A stretch of DNA of 64,000 nt from CAIVAT01 sp037133475 (GCA_037133475.1 JBAXOB010000008.1:1-64000), one strand, 5' to 3'; counted from the first letter of the stretch, positions 25,531-35,884 are shown. Notes: generated by a model from the letters alone, not told the origin. Program-made: numbers and translations.

Positions 25531-28254
25531 ATGAAGGTAAGTGACATATTAAAACTGCTTAGGAAACATCTGGTACTGCTGCTGTTCACGCCCATCCTGC
25601 TCGCAGGTCTGGTTACCGTGCTGACAAGAAAACCCTCCTATACCTATTCGTCGGAAACCACCCTCTATACAGGGATCGCATCGGGATCGACTGTCGAAAT
25701 GGATAAGTCGTTCAGCTTCTTTGCAAACAATACCGCCTTTGATAACCTCATCAATGTCATTAATTCCCGGGAAACCCAGCAGGAAGTGGCAATCAGGCTG
25801 TTAGCACAGCACCTGATGCTTCCGGCACCTGATCCACGGTATATTTCGGCTGCATCGTTTGAAAAGTTAAAAAAAATCACCCCCGGGTATGTAAGATTGC
25901 TGGTGTCAAAATTCAACCACCAGACCCTAAAGGACAACCGCAAAACGCAGCCTGTTAAACCTAATGCCGCTCCTGCGCCCAAACTGAAGCAAAAATCCGG
26001 TCCTTTGACTCATGTGGTCAGGGCAAATGAGACAGTCTATTCGATATCAAGACAATACGGGATCTCGACGGAGCAGTTAATAGCGATGAATGACATTGAT
26101 GAAAACAACATCTCCATCGGGCAGGTTATCCGCCTGGGGGATGCCGGTGCCGACAGCCTTGAAGCGAATGCCGCCGATACGGCCAGGACTGCTGACACCG
26201 TTTCAGGAACATCCTCCTTTTCATTTGCAGACCTTAACTCTGCAGAAAATTATAAAACCGTGCCTCCTTCGATCAATCCGGAAGCCTATGAATTAACGGT
26301 AAAAAACCTGGAAGCCTACATGGTAGGCAATGACACAAATTTCATCTATAGCCTGCTGAACTTTGAAGACCCTCATTATTCAATTAAAGCAATCTCCGCC
26401 GTCAATGTCCAGCGCATTGCCAGCAGTGATCTTGTTAAATTAAAATTCGATTCTGACGACCCTGGCATCTGCCAGCAGACATTGGCAATGCTGACAGCGG
26501 TTTGTATTGAAAATTATAAAAAGATCAAGGAAAACAGGTCGGATGCCGTAGTCAAATATTTTGAATACCAGCTGAAGCAAGCTGCCGCAAGGTTGAAGGT
26601 CGGTGAGGACAAATTGTTGAAATTCAACGAAGACAACAACATCATCAACTATTATGAACAAAGCAAGGCTGTTGCTGTCGTGAAAGAGGACCTCGATGTT
26701 GATTACAACAACAAAAGGATCAAACTTGCGGGTATCAAAGCTGCCATTGGCCGTATCGAAGAAAAGCTGGGGGTCCAGAAACAAATACAGCTTAAGAGCT
26801 CGGTGATTATTGACAAACGCAACCAACTCAGTGATGTCAACGCCAAACTGGCGACAGCAGAACTTGCCAGTACAGGTAAAAATGCCGATAATACGCAGCT
26901 GGCAAATCTCAAGCGCATCTCCGGGAAACTCAAAGAGGAAATCCGCATAGCCGTAAACGAATTGTACGGTTTCGGGAACACCACCAGTGGATTGCCTGTC
27001 AGTACCTTGCTCAACGATTGGATCAACAATGTCATTGATTATGAAGATACCAAGGCGGGCATGGAGGTGTTGGGAGAGCGGATCAAGGAATTTCAGAAGC
27101 AATATGCCATTTATGCCCCTGCAGGAGCAAACATTAAGCGGATTGAGCGCGAGATCTCGGTTTCCGAGCAGGAATTTCTTGAGATACTTCACGGGTTGAA
27201 CCTGGCAAAATTAAAGCTACAGGACGCCGAATTGTCATCCTCCATAAAAGCGGTTGATCCTCCGTTTTTTCCGCTTTCACCTAACCCGACCAAACGGAAA
27301 ATCCTTATCATCGTCGCGGCCCTGGTTGGTTTTATGATCGTTTTTTGTACCATCCTGGCCATGGAATACTTTGATGAAACCCTGAAGGATGCCGATAAGG
27401 CTGCCAAAATCATCGGGTTGAAAACCATTGGCATCTTCCCCAAAATCTACATTCAAACAGGTTCCCTTAACTTCCCTTTCGTTACGAACCGGCTCCTGGA
27501 AATAGCCATTCAGCAGATCGAACTGCTCACACAGGCAACATCAGGTGAAAGAGAACCCCGTACCATCCTGTTTATCAGCTCTCTCAATATTGAAGGGAAA
27601 ACTGTTACCGCAGGAAATATCGCATGGAAATTGAAAAAGCAGGGGAAGAGCGTTTTATACCTGAATTTCTCACGCGAGTCACTCCAGCTGGCAGAGAGCA
27701 GCCAGATCGGCTATCCTGCAACTCCCCATGCAACGCCGGGGTTCAGCCGGCCGGCACGCCGGTTCCGGTTTATCAATAAACTGTTTGGATATCATGATAC
27801 CATGGTTGATCCCTTCAGTCCATTCCTTCAAAATCCGGAACATTATCTTGACAGTGATGAATATGTTCAGTTTCAGATTGATCCTGAATACTATTCCGTG
27901 GAGACCTTCAGGGACCTGCTTGAAAACAGCGGCCTTTCACCGGGAATCAGCCCCGATTTTGTTATCATTGAGATACCACCGGTACTCTATTATTCCTTCC
28001 CCCCAAAGCTGATTTCAAACGCCAACCTGGCCGTACTCGTTGCCAGGGCCAACCGTGTCTGGTCTCAGGCCGACCAGGGGGCGCTTGAAAACATTAAAAA
28101 GATCACCTCCCAGGAACCTGTAATTCTGGTAAATGGTGTTGAATTACAGGCCATTGAAACAATACTCGGGGATCTTCCCAAAAAGCGCAGCCGGTTACGC
28201 CGGATCGCAAAAAACCTTGTCAGGCTTCAATTTTTTGCACGACAGATACCTTAG
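25531..28254 (+). CDS. Wzz/BY-kinase-like chain-length protein with LysM domain
   Basis: A 907-aa inner-membrane co-polymerase. TM1 is at about 14-31 and TM2 at about 590-611. The periplasmic part contains a LysM domain (about 160-203, starting THVVRANETVYSISRQYG) and long coiled coils (about 330-580). The cytoplasmic end resembles a bacterial tyrosine kinase but is degraded: GKT survives in NIEGKTVT (K690), while the second Walker motif reads VLYLNFS without Asp, and Walker B reads VIIEIPP with Glu for Asp. No Tyr-rich tail is present. It probably controls polysaccharide length without kinase activity. Confidence 0.82.
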   Translation: MKVSDILKLLRKHLVLLLFTPILLAGLVTVLTRKPSYTYSSETTLYTGIASGSTVEMDKSFSFFANNTAFDNLINVINSRETQQEVAIRLLAQHLMLPAPDPRYISAASFEKLKKITPGYVRLLVSKFNHQTLKDNRKTQPVKPNAAPAPKLKQKSGPLTHVVRANETVYSISRQYGISTEQLIAMNDIDENNISIGQVIRLGDAGADSLEANAADTARTADTVSGTSSFSFADLNSAENYKTVPPSINPEAYELTVKNLEAYMVGNDTNFIYSLLNFEDPHYSIKAISAVNVQRIASSDLVKLKFDSDDPGICQQTLAMLTAVCIENYKKIKENRSDAVVKYFEYQLKQAAARLKVGEDKLLKFNEDNNIINYYEQSKAVAVVKEDLDVDYNNKRIKLAGIKAAIGRIEEKLGVQKQIQLKSSVIIDKRNQLSDVNAKLATAELASTGKNADNTQLANLKRISGKLKEEIRIAVNELYGFGNTTSGLPVSTLLNDWINNVIDYEDTKAGMEVLGERIKEFQKQYAIYAPAGANIKRIEREISVSEQEFLEILHGLNLAKLKLQDAELSSSIKAVDPPFFPLSPNPTKRKILIIVAALVGFMIVFCTILAMEYFDETLKDADKAAKIIGLKTIGIFPKIYIQTGSLNFPFVTNRLLEIAIQQIELLTQATSGEREPRTILFISSLNIEGKTVTAGNIAWKLKKQGKSVLYLNFSRESLQLAESSQIGYPATPHATPGFSRPARRFRFINKLFGYHDTMVDPFSPFLQNPEHYLDSDEYVQFQIDPEYYSVETFRDLLENSGLSPGISPDFVIIEIPPVLYYSFPPKLISNANLAVLVARANRVWSQADQGALENIKKITSQEPVILVNGVELQAIETILGDLPKKRSRLRRIAKNLVRLQFFARQIP

Positions 28255-28265
28255 ACCCAACCTGA

Positions 28266-29633
28266 ATGAAAATCCCTCTGCGGAAAATAACACGTGAAGC
28301 AAACTTTCTGTCGCTGGCAGGGAATGTCGCCATCGCTTTTTTCGGATTTGCCGGTTTTGCCCTGATGGCGCGAACTTTCCCTGTTGATGTTTTTGGTCAG
28401 TGGGTCCTGTATATCTCTTCCGGTACCTTTATCGAGATGTTCCGGTTTGGCATCACCAATACCGCCATAATCCGGTACCTTTCAGGGGTGGCAAATGAGG
28501 ACAGGCTGAAGTTTGAGGGTTCGAACGGGCTCATCGGGCTCATTGCCACCATCTTTATTACCGTGATCCTGGTAGCCTGCCACCTGCTGTTCCCCGGGCC
28601 TATCAAACATGCCGGGTATGAACTCTTTTTCACCTGGTATCCCCTGCTTGCCTTTGTAAACCTTCCTTTTAACACAGCGCTGGTAATCATGCAGGCCGAC
28701 CTGAAATTCGGCAAGATGCTGATGGTAAAATCCTTGATAAGCGGCGGGTTCTTCATCGTCCTGCTGGTCAACTACCTCTTCTTCAGAATGACGCTCCTGC
28801 AGCTGATCTGGGCACAGCTGCTCATAACGCTGTTCACCTCGGTGATCTGTATGATCAATGGCTGGGACGGATTACGGCACATCCGGAAGGCAACCCGGAA
28901 AACAAACAAGATCCTGCTGGATTTCGGGAAATACACCACCTTTACCCTGATCGGGACCAACCTTCTCCGCAGCGCCGACACGCTGATCATCAGCCTGAGC
29001 CCCCTTGGTACTGCCGCCGTTGCGCTTTACAGTATCCCCATGAAACTCACGGAAATCCAGCAGATCCCATTACGAAGTTTCGTCGCCACTGCCTTCCCTA
29101 AAATGTCAAAAGCCAGTATGCAGGGTAAAATCGAAGAGGTAAAATCAGTTTTTTATGCCTACTCGGGCGCCATGACCTACCTGTTTATCTTTATCAGCCT
29201 GATGACCTTCGTCTTTGCCGGATTTTTCGTGCTTATCCTCGGGGGTCACCAATACATGGGGACCGACCCGGTGACAGGCGTAAATACGGTAAATATTGTC
29301 AGGATCTTTTCTCTTTATGGATTGTTGTTGCCGGTTGACCGCATGACCGGTATCGGTCTCGACAGCATCAACAGGCCTGACAGGAATTTCATCAAGGTTC
29401 TGATCATGGTGGTTGCCAACGTAATCGGCGACCTGGTTGCTATCTTTATCTTTAAATCGCTGCCCATGGTTGCAGTCGCATCGATCATATTTACGGCGAT
29501 CGGGGTTTGGGTGGGGTATCGTTTCCTCGACAGGGAGCTTAAACTGGAACAGCGGGTCGTGTTCACCGCTGGGATAGATTTTTACAAGGAGATGTATGCA
29601 AAACTGAAAAACATGGTTCATCACCGTTCATGA
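28266..29633 (+). CDS. Wzx-type polysaccharide flippase
   Basis: A 455-aa membrane protein with about twelve hydrophobic segments across its whole length, of the Wzx/MATE-like family. It flips lipid-linked repeat units from the cytoplasmic to the periplasmic face. The N-terminus FLSLAGNVAIAFFGFAGF and the segment SADTLIISLSPLGTAAVALY are typical. It lies 12 nt after the Wzz-like gene and 43 nt before the polymerase/ligase gene. Confidence 0.85.
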   Translation: MKIPLRKITREANFLSLAGNVAIAFFGFAGFALMARTFPVDVFGQWVLYISSGTFIEMFRFGITNTAIIRYLSGVANEDRLKFEGSNGLIGLIATIFITVILVACHLLFPGPIKHAGYELFFTWYPLLAFVNLPFNTALVIMQADLKFGKMLMVKSLISGGFFIVLLVNYLFFRMTLLQLIWAQLLITLFTSVICMINGWDGLRHIRKATRKTNKILLDFGKYTTFTLIGTNLLRSADTLIISLSPLGTAAVALYSIPMKLTEIQQIPLRSFVATAFPKMSKASMQGKIEEVKSVFYAYSGAMTYLFIFISLMTFVFAGFFVLILGGHQYMGTDPVTGVNTVNIVRIFSLYGLLLPVDRMTGIGLDSINRPDRNFIKVLIMVVANVIGDLVAIFIFKSLPMVAVASIIFTAIGVWVGYRFLDRELKLEQRVVFTAGIDFYKEMYAKLKNMVHHRS

Positions 29634-29676
29634 GGTGTCAACCCGCAGGTAAACCCGTCAATTCCCAATAATTTTT

Positions 29677-31149
29677 ATGCCAGATCCATTCAATCCATTT
29701 GAAACCGCAACCGGATCCAATAAGATGGCAAACCCCAGGTTTATCCTCTTCCTGCTCTGTATTGCCGCGATATCGGCATTGCTGATCAGCAAATTGGGAA
29801 TCATCGGTGGATTGGGCCTCGTTTTCCTGCCATTTATTGCCCTCTACCTCTACTATTTCTTTTGCTTTCCGATCTTAGGATTCTATACCGCGGTTGTTTT
29901 TGCCTTCATTTTACTTGGCGCTGCCCGATACCTCCGCGGTGTACAGGTCGGCCTTGCCATGGACGGGATCCTGATATTAACCTATATTGCATTTATTTTC
30001 AACAAGTTTAATGAAAAGATTGACTGGAAGCCAGCCAATAAGGATATAACCTGGTTGGCGATCGTCTGGTTTTTCTATTCCCTGTTCGAAGTGGTGAATC
30101 CCGAAGCAAGGAGCCTTGCAGCCTGGTTTTCAGGAAGGGGAATCTCCATGTATATGCTGCTGCTTGTCCCGTTAACCCTGATATTTATTGATTCTAACAG
30201 GAAACTGGATGTTGTCCTCTATATCTGGGGAATCTTCACGATCCTGGGCGCGCTGAAGGGGATCGTACAGCTCAATATTGGCATCGACCGCTTTGAAAAG
30301 ATGTGGCTTGATGATGGTAATGCCCAGACCCATATCTTATTCGGTAAACTCAGGGCCTTTTCATTCATGAGCGATGCCGGGCAGTTTGGAGGAAACCAGG
30401 CCTACTCGGGGGTAGTGGCAATCATTGTCTCGATAATCCAGAAAAACTGGCGTAAAAAATTATTTTTCATCGTGGTAGGCGTTTTCGGCCTCTACGGCAT
30501 GGTGATCTCAGGGACGCGGGGGGCCATCAGCATCCCGCTTGCCGGCTTCCTGGCATTTTTCGTTCTGCGGAAAAATGTCGGGGTGATGATCTTTGGCTTC
30601 GTCCTGCTGCTGGCGGTTTTCATCTTTTTTAAATATACTTCAATCGGACAGGGAAATGATCAGATCAGGAGAATGAGGACCGCTTTCGACCCGAACGATG
30701 CTTCGCTGCAGGTCAGGCTTGAAAACCAAAAGAGGCTGCGCGTTTATCTCGCCTCGCGCCCCTTCGGCGGTGGGATCGGCCTTGGTGGCGTCAAAGCCCA
30801 GAAATACCTGCCAAATGCGTTCCTCTCCAGTATTGCCACCGACAGCTGGTATGTTTTGATCTGGGTAGAACAGGGAATCGTGGGGCTAATGCTGCATTTG
30901 TTCATCCTATTTTACATCCTCATTAAATCCTCCTGGAATGTAATGTTCCGCATCCGTGACCCGGATGTAAAGATGAAGATGGCTGCCCTCACGGCAGGCA
31001 TGTTCGGTGTAATGGTGGCATCATACGGCAACGCTGTATTGGGCCAGATGCCTACCAGTATCCTGATCTATATCTCGATGGCCATTATGCTCAATTCGGA
31101 GAAGTTCGACACGCAGCCTGAAATTGTTGCCCCCTTGACCGTCAAATAA
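29677..31149 (+). CDS. O-antigen polymerase/ligase family protein (Wzy/WaaL-like)
   Basis: A 490-aa membrane protein with about eleven hydrophobic segments and a long periplasmic loop between about 330 and 390, the Wzy_C layout. It either polymerises repeat units or ligates the chain to an acceptor. In this locus, next to Wzx and Wzz, polymerase is the more likely role. The loop contains GGGIGLGGVKAQ before the last membrane segments. Confidence 0.8.
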   Translation: MPDPFNPFETATGSNKMANPRFILFLLCIAAISALLISKLGIIGGLGLVFLPFIALYLYYFFCFPILGFYTAVVFAFILLGAARYLRGVQVGLAMDGILILTYIAFIFNKFNEKIDWKPANKDITWLAIVWFFYSLFEVVNPEARSLAAWFSGRGISMYMLLLVPLTLIFIDSNRKLDVVLYIWGIFTILGALKGIVQLNIGIDRFEKMWLDDGNAQTHILFGKLRAFSFMSDAGQFGGNQAYSGVVAIIVSIIQKNWRKKLFFIVVGVFGLYGMVISGTRGAISIPLAGFLAFFVLRKNVGVMIFGFVLLLAVFIFFKYTSIGQGNDQIRRMRTAFDPNDASLQVRLENQKRLRVYLASRPFGGGIGLGGVKAQKYLPNAFLSSIATDSWYVLIWVEQGIVGLMLHLFILFYILIKSSWNVMFRIRDPDVKMKMAALTAGMFGVMVASYGNAVLGQMPTSILIYISMAIMLNSEKFDTQPEIVAPLTVK

Positions 31150-31179
31150 TTTATTCGTATCATTTATCAGGAAAAAATA

Positions 31180-31187
31180 TTACTTTG
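31180..31187 (+). promoter_or_regulatory. Weak -7-like element before the glycosyltransferase genes
   Basis: TTACTTTG differs from TAnnTTTG at one position and lies 30 nt before the start codon at 31218, in a 68-nt gap. Confidence 0.3.
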
Positions 31188-31217
31188 CAACGTTGTTAAC
31201 TAAAACTTATACCGCAC

Positions 31218-32408
31218 ATGAAAGGCAGAGATTTCATCATCACCGGACTGCAGCCCTGGGATATCCCCATCGGCTCCAATGCAATTGATATTGCAAGGGA
31301 AATAGCTGTTGACAACCGTGTATTATATGTTAACAGCGCACTTGACCAGATGACCATTTACCGTAACCAGCCCAAACCGGATATTCAGCACCGGATGGAG
31401 GTTTACCGCAAGCAGAAGCCCCCCCTCAGGAAGATCACCGAGTCGTTATGGGTACTGGATTTTCCCTTCTCCATCTGGTCAGTCAACGATCTGCCCGATG
31501 GCTTCCTGTTTGATTTCTTCAATAAACTGAATAACAAAAAGATATTCAGCTATGTTAAAAAGGTTGCGGCAGACCTGAATTTCAAGGATGTCATCCATTT
31601 CATCGACAACGACATTTACCGGAGCTTTTATGCAAAGGATTTCCTAAAACCTTCCCTTTCGGTTTATTACAGGCGGGATAACCTGCAACCCTTTGCCTAT
31701 TGGAAAAAACATGTGGGCAGGCTCGAACCCCTGCTCATCCGGAAAAGCGACCTGGTTGTCTGCAACTCGCCGCAACTGGCTGATTTCGCCCGCGCATCGA
31801 ACAAAAAAAGTTTTGACATCGGCCAGGGCGTTGACCTGTCGGCCTACAATACGGCACTGAACTTCACCACTCCCGCCGAGTTTGAGTCGATCCCCAATCC
31901 AAGGATCGGTTATATAGGGGATATCAACAGTCTGCGCCTGGATCCCGACCTGCTTTATAACCTGGCAAAAAGCAAACCCGGCTGCTCCTTCGTGATGATC
32001 GGAGGAGAAGATAAGGTATTTGCCTCCCATGCCCTTCACACACTTAAAAACGTATATTTCCTGGGAAGCATACCCAAAGCCATGGTTCCAACCTATATGT
32101 CATGCCTCCAGATTTGCCTTAACCCGCAAGCTATCAATGAAATAACCATTGGAAACTATCCCCGGAAGGTTGATGAATACCTGGCTATGGGAAAACCGGT
32201 AATTGCAACCCGGACCGCCACGATGGAAATTTTCAGGGAACATGTTTATCTTTGTAACAACGTTGAAGATTATCAGAAGGCTGTGGATGATGCACTCAAT
32301 TATGATACCGAAGAAAAGGCCCGTCAAAGGATCCTCTTTGCACAATCGCACAGTTGGAAAAACAATGTCAGCAGATTATTCGACCATATCCAGAAATCGT
32401 TAACCTAA
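31218..32408 (+). CDS. Glycosyltransferase (GT-B fold, GT4-like)
   Basis: A 396-aa cytoplasmic glycosyltransferase. The N-terminal domain begins DFIITGLQPWDIPIGSN, and the C-terminal nucleotide-sugar domain shows CLNPQAINEIT and KVDEYLAMGKPVIAT, the usual acceptor/donor loop of GT-B enzymes. It adds one sugar of the repeat unit. The donor and linkage cannot be predicted from sequence. Ten nucleotides separate it from the phosphoribosyltransferase-like gene. Confidence 0.82.
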   Translation: MKGRDFIITGLQPWDIPIGSNAIDIAREIAVDNRVLYVNSALDQMTIYRNQPKPDIQHRMEVYRKQKPPLRKITESLWVLDFPFSIWSVNDLPDGFLFDFFNKLNNKKIFSYVKKVAADLNFKDVIHFIDNDIYRSFYAKDFLKPSLSVYYRRDNLQPFAYWKKHVGRLEPLLIRKSDLVVCNSPQLADFARASNKKSFDIGQGVDLSAYNTALNFTTPAEFESIPNPRIGYIGDINSLRLDPDLLYNLAKSKPGCSFVMIGGEDKVFASHALHTLKNVYFLGSIPKAMVPTYMSCLQICLNPQAINEITIGNYPRKVDEYLAMGKPVIATRTATMEIFREHVYLCNNVEDYQKAVDDALNYDTEEKARQRILFAQSHSWKNNVSRLFDHIQKSLT

Positions 32409-32418
32409 TTCCACAGTT

Positions 32419-33354
32419 ATGTATTACAGGAATGTCGCAGACCTAAACAAGATCATTCTCAAACGATTAAATATCATACCACGGGATTTCGATCTGATCG
32501 TTGGCATTCCCAGGAGCGGGATGCTGCCTGCCAATTTACTGGCGCTTTATCTTAACAGGCCCTATACGGATATCAACTCCTTTCTGAATGGTCATATCTA
32601 TAAAGCGGGCGCCCGCGGACAATTTTTTGACATCCGTGACTTTAAGAAGATCCTGGTGGTGGATGACAGTATTGCCTCGGGTTCAGCCATGGATAAGTGC
32701 AGGGAGAGTTTAAAAGAGCTGAAAAACTCATTTTCGATAAGTTACTGCGCGATTTATGTCATCCCCGGCAAGGAAAAGATGGTGGATTATTATTTTGAAA
32801 TCGTTCCTTTGCCGCGATATTTCCAGTGGAATATCCTCAACCACACCAGTCTTGAAAAAGCCTGCTTCGACATCGACGGGGTATTATGTGTTGATCCGAC
32901 CGAGGAACAAAATGATGATGGTGAAAAATACCGTGATTTTATCCTCAACGCCCCCCCCCTCTTCATCCCCGGCAGCAGGATCGGGACCATCGTCACCTCC
33001 CGGCTTGAAAAATACCGAAAAGAGACAGAGACCTGGCTGCAGGCCAACAACGTTAAGTATAACAACCTGGTCCTGCTTGATCTGCCTGACAAGGAGGCCC
33101 GCATGAGAGCAAACAGCCACGCGGTGCATAAGGCAAAAACCTATCTGAACAGCCAATACATCCTGTTCATTGAAAGTTCGTTATCCCAGGCTATTGAAAT
33201 TAACAGGATTACCAAAAAGCCGGTGTTGTGTACCGAAAATTTCGAGATGATCTTCGATGCCGAATCGGTCATGTATAATATCAAAAGCGGCAAATACTTC
33301 CCCTTCCTGCGAAAGCTGGCCATAAAGGTCAGGAACAGGCTGCGTAACCGTTAA
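32419..33354 (+). CDS. Phosphoribosyltransferase-HAD fusion protein
   Basis: A 311-aa protein with two domains. Residues 1-140 form a type I phosphoribosyltransferase-like domain with the PRPP motif ILVVDDSIASGSA (78-90). Residues 145-290 look like a HAD phosphatase, with D151 and D153 in CFDIDGVLC and a motif-II-like TSRLEKYRKET. Such a pair could transfer and then dephosphorylate a sugar-phosphate, perhaps to make an activated or modified sugar for the polysaccharide. I know no characterised example, so the function is open. It sits between two glycosyltransferase genes. Confidence 0.7.
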   Translation: MYYRNVADLNKIILKRLNIIPRDFDLIVGIPRSGMLPANLLALYLNRPYTDINSFLNGHIYKAGARGQFFDIRDFKKILVVDDSIASGSAMDKCRESLKELKNSFSISYCAIYVIPGKEKMVDYYFEIVPLPRYFQWNILNHTSLEKACFDIDGVLCVDPTEEQNDDGEKYRDFILNAPPLFIPGSRIGTIVTSRLEKYRKETETWLQANNVKYNNLVLLDLPDKEARMRANSHAVHKAKTYLNSQYILFIESSLSQAIEINRITKKPVLCTENFEMIFDAESVMYNIKSGKYFPFLRKLAIKVRNRLRNR

Positions 33355-33403
33355 CCAACCGTCATTGACCCTCCAATCAAACACCTTTTAACCTGTACGA
33401 TCA

Positions 33404-34618
33404 ATGAACCCGGCATTTCAACTTTACTTCCAGCTTTTTCAGATTGCGCTGTACATCCTGCTGATACTGCCAACACTCTATATTTTCGTGTTTGCCGTGG
33501 CCGGGCTCTTTTACAAGCAGCCTGGCTATAATTTCAAAATTCCCTTTCGGAAAATTGCCGTCCTGATCCCCGGTTACAAGGAGGACGATGTGATCATTGA
33601 AGTTGCCCGGGATGCACTCGGCCAGGATTATCCCCACGACCGCTACGATGTGGTGATCATTGCCGACTCGTTCCAGCCTGAAACCCTGGCCCGGCTGAGG
33701 GAACTCGCCATCAAGGTTATCGAGGTGAAATTCGATAAAAGCACCAAGTCAAAGGCGCTGAACAAAGCCATGGAACAGCTCCCCGACGATTATGACCTGG
33801 CGGTTGTGCTCGACGCCGACAACCTGATGGCCCCCGATTTCCTGGTAAAAATCAATGCCGCATTTGAACAGGAGCTGATGGCCGTCCAGGGACACCGGAC
33901 TGCAAAAAACATGGATACGCCCCTTGCCATCCTTGATGCCGTCAGCGAAGAGATCAACAACCATATTTTCCGCAAAGGTCACCGCGTTTTGGGCCTGTCA
34001 TCCGCCATTATCGGTTCCGGGATGGCCTTCCGGTACCTGTTTTTCAAGGAGATCATGGCCACCGTGACCGCCATCGGTGGTTTCGACAAGGAGATCGAAC
34101 TGAATATGCTCAGAAACCATCATACGATAGGCTATCTCAACGATGCCCTCGTTTACGATGAGAAGGTGCAGAAAGATGATGTTTTCAGTAACCAGCGCAG
34201 GAGATGGTTGTCGGCCCAGCTGCATTATTTCAGGCTTGACTTCATGCGATCGCTGAAAGCCCTTATCACCCGCGGAAATATCGATTATTTTGATAAAGCA
34301 ATCCAGTTCATCCAGCCACCCCGCATTTTGCTGCTTGGCGCCGTTATGTTAACCGGAACGGTTTGTTTCCTGCTCAATGTTGTATTTAGCCTTCCCATTC
34401 TCTATAATGGGCTATGGATAACGGTCGTTGCAATCTGCATCCTTGCCTTCCTCTTCTCGATCCCCCTGTCGTTCTTCAATATTTCAACGCTCAGGGCCAT
34501 GGCCAGTCTGCCCAGGGGCATGTTCCTCATGATGGGATCCCTGCTGAAGATCAGGGGCGCCAACAAGCAGTTTATTCATACAAAACACGGTGCGGTTAAA
34601 CCACCGCCGAAACATTAA
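33404..34618 (+). CDS. Family 2 glycosyltransferase, membrane-bound
   Basis: A 404-aa processive-type GT2. A membrane segment (about 13-36) precedes the GT-A domain with AVLIPGYKED, the DxD-like D137-A-D139-N motif and QRRRW at 264-268. Two or three further membrane segments follow (about 315-375). The QxxRW motif is found in enzymes that make long chains or add sugars to lipid carriers. The gene is 49 nt after the PRTase-HAD gene. Confidence 0.85.
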   Translation: MNPAFQLYFQLFQIALYILLILPTLYIFVFAVAGLFYKQPGYNFKIPFRKIAVLIPGYKEDDVIIEVARDALGQDYPHDRYDVVIIADSFQPETLARLRELAIKVIEVKFDKSTKSKALNKAMEQLPDDYDLAVVLDADNLMAPDFLVKINAAFEQELMAVQGHRTAKNMDTPLAILDAVSEEINNHIFRKGHRVLGLSSAIIGSGMAFRYLFFKEIMATVTAIGGFDKEIELNMLRNHHTIGYLNDALVYDEKVQKDDVFSNQRRRWLSAQLHYFRLDFMRSLKALITRGNIDYFDKAIQFIQPPRILLLGAVMLTGTVCFLLNVVFSLPILYNGLWITVVAICILAFLFSIPLSFFNISTLRAMASLPRGMFLMMGSLLKIRGANKQFIHTKHGAVKPPPKH

Positions 34619-34645
34619 CCTACAACATATAAATCTATCCGCGCC

Positions 34646-35803
34646 ATGAAAATAGGGATCGAAGGACAACGGCTTTTCCGCCAGAAAAAACATGGAATGG
34701 ATATGGTGGCCCTGGAGCTGATCCGGAATCTTCAACGGATCGATTCGGAAAATGAATACGTTTTGTTCATCAAACCGGATGCCGATGATACGGTTCTCAC
34801 CGAAACTGCCAACTTCCGGATTGTCAGGCTTGAGGGCGGTTTTTACCCGTTATGGGAGCAGGTAGCCCTGCCGCGTGCCGCCAGGGAGGCCGGTTGCCAG
34901 ATACTGCATTGCACCAGCAACACTGCACCGGTCAAGACCAGCATTCCCCTGGTAGTGACCTTGCATGACATCATCTATATGGAAAGCAGCTACCTGAAAA
35001 TCATGCAGGGCAGCGGGTCAGCCTACCAGAAGTTCGGGAATGCCTACCGCAGGATGGTCATCCCTGAAATTGTCAAAAAAAGCAAAAAGATCATCACCGT
35101 CTCGCACTTCGAGAAGAACCGGATCGGTGATTTCTTCGGGATCAGGGGCGATGAGCGCCTTACAGCAGTCTATAACGGGGTAAGCGACCATTTTAAACCG
35201 GTAACGGATAAAAGTGAACTATCGCGGGTGAAAGAAAAATATCATTTACCCGACCGGTACTTCTTTTTCCTGGGCAATACCGACCCAAAGAAAAACACCA
35301 AAGGAACGCTGAAAGCCTATTCCGATTTTGTGAAACAGACTGGTAGCGATATCATGCTGGTGATGCTCGATTATGACCGGGCGGAACTGGATAAGATCCT
35401 GAATGAGATCGGTGATAATACCCTGATAAAAAGGATCATTCTCACCGGGTATGTGGTCAACACGGATCTTCCTGCAATTTACGGGCAAAGCGAGGTGTTT
35501 TTGTATCCGTCGCTGCGCGAAAGTTTCGGGATCCCCATGCTTGAAGCCATGGCATGCGGGGTGCCCGTTATCACCTCCAACACATCCTCCATGCCTGAAG
35601 TGGCAGGGGAGGCTGCTTTGATTATTGATCCCTATAAGCCTGAAGAGATAACAGGGGCATTAATAAAACTGACGGGCAATCAGGAGTACAAGGATGAACT
35701 CATCCGGAAGGGATTTATCCAGGCCGCAAAATTTTCATGGAAATCGATGGCGGAAAATGTCCTGCAGATCTACCGGGAAATAGGTTCGAAACTCGGATCA
35801 TAG
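34646..35803 (+). CDS. Glycosyltransferase family 4 protein
   Basis: A 385-aa GT-B enzyme. The C-terminal domain has YPSLRESFGIPMLEAMACG, the E-x7-E retaining motif, and PVITSNTSSMPEVAG. The N-terminal domain contains HCTSNTAPVKTSIP and LHDIIY, as in mannosyl-type GT4 enzymes. It adds a sugar to the lipid-linked repeat unit. Spacing from the preceding gene is 27 nt, in the same operon. Confidence 0.88.
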   Translation: MKIGIEGQRLFRQKKHGMDMVALELIRNLQRIDSENEYVLFIKPDADDTVLTETANFRIVRLEGGFYPLWEQVALPRAAREAGCQILHCTSNTAPVKTSIPLVVTLHDIIYMESSYLKIMQGSGSAYQKFGNAYRRMVIPEIVKKSKKIITVSHFEKNRIGDFFGIRGDERLTAVYNGVSDHFKPVTDKSELSRVKEKYHLPDRYFFFLGNTDPKKNTKGTLKAYSDFVKQTGSDIMLVMLDYDRAELDKILNEIGDNTLIKRIILTGYVVNTDLPAIYGQSEVFLYPSLRESFGIPMLEAMACGVPVITSNTSSMPEVAGEAALIIDPYKPEEITGALIKLTGNQEYKDELIRKGFIQAAKFSWKSMAENVLQIYREIGSKLGS

Positions 35804-35884
35804 AATTAAACATAACCCATGCCGGGCATCCGGGCCAACGTAAGGCTGGAATTCACGATAAACGGACGGGACAAGTGAAAGAAA

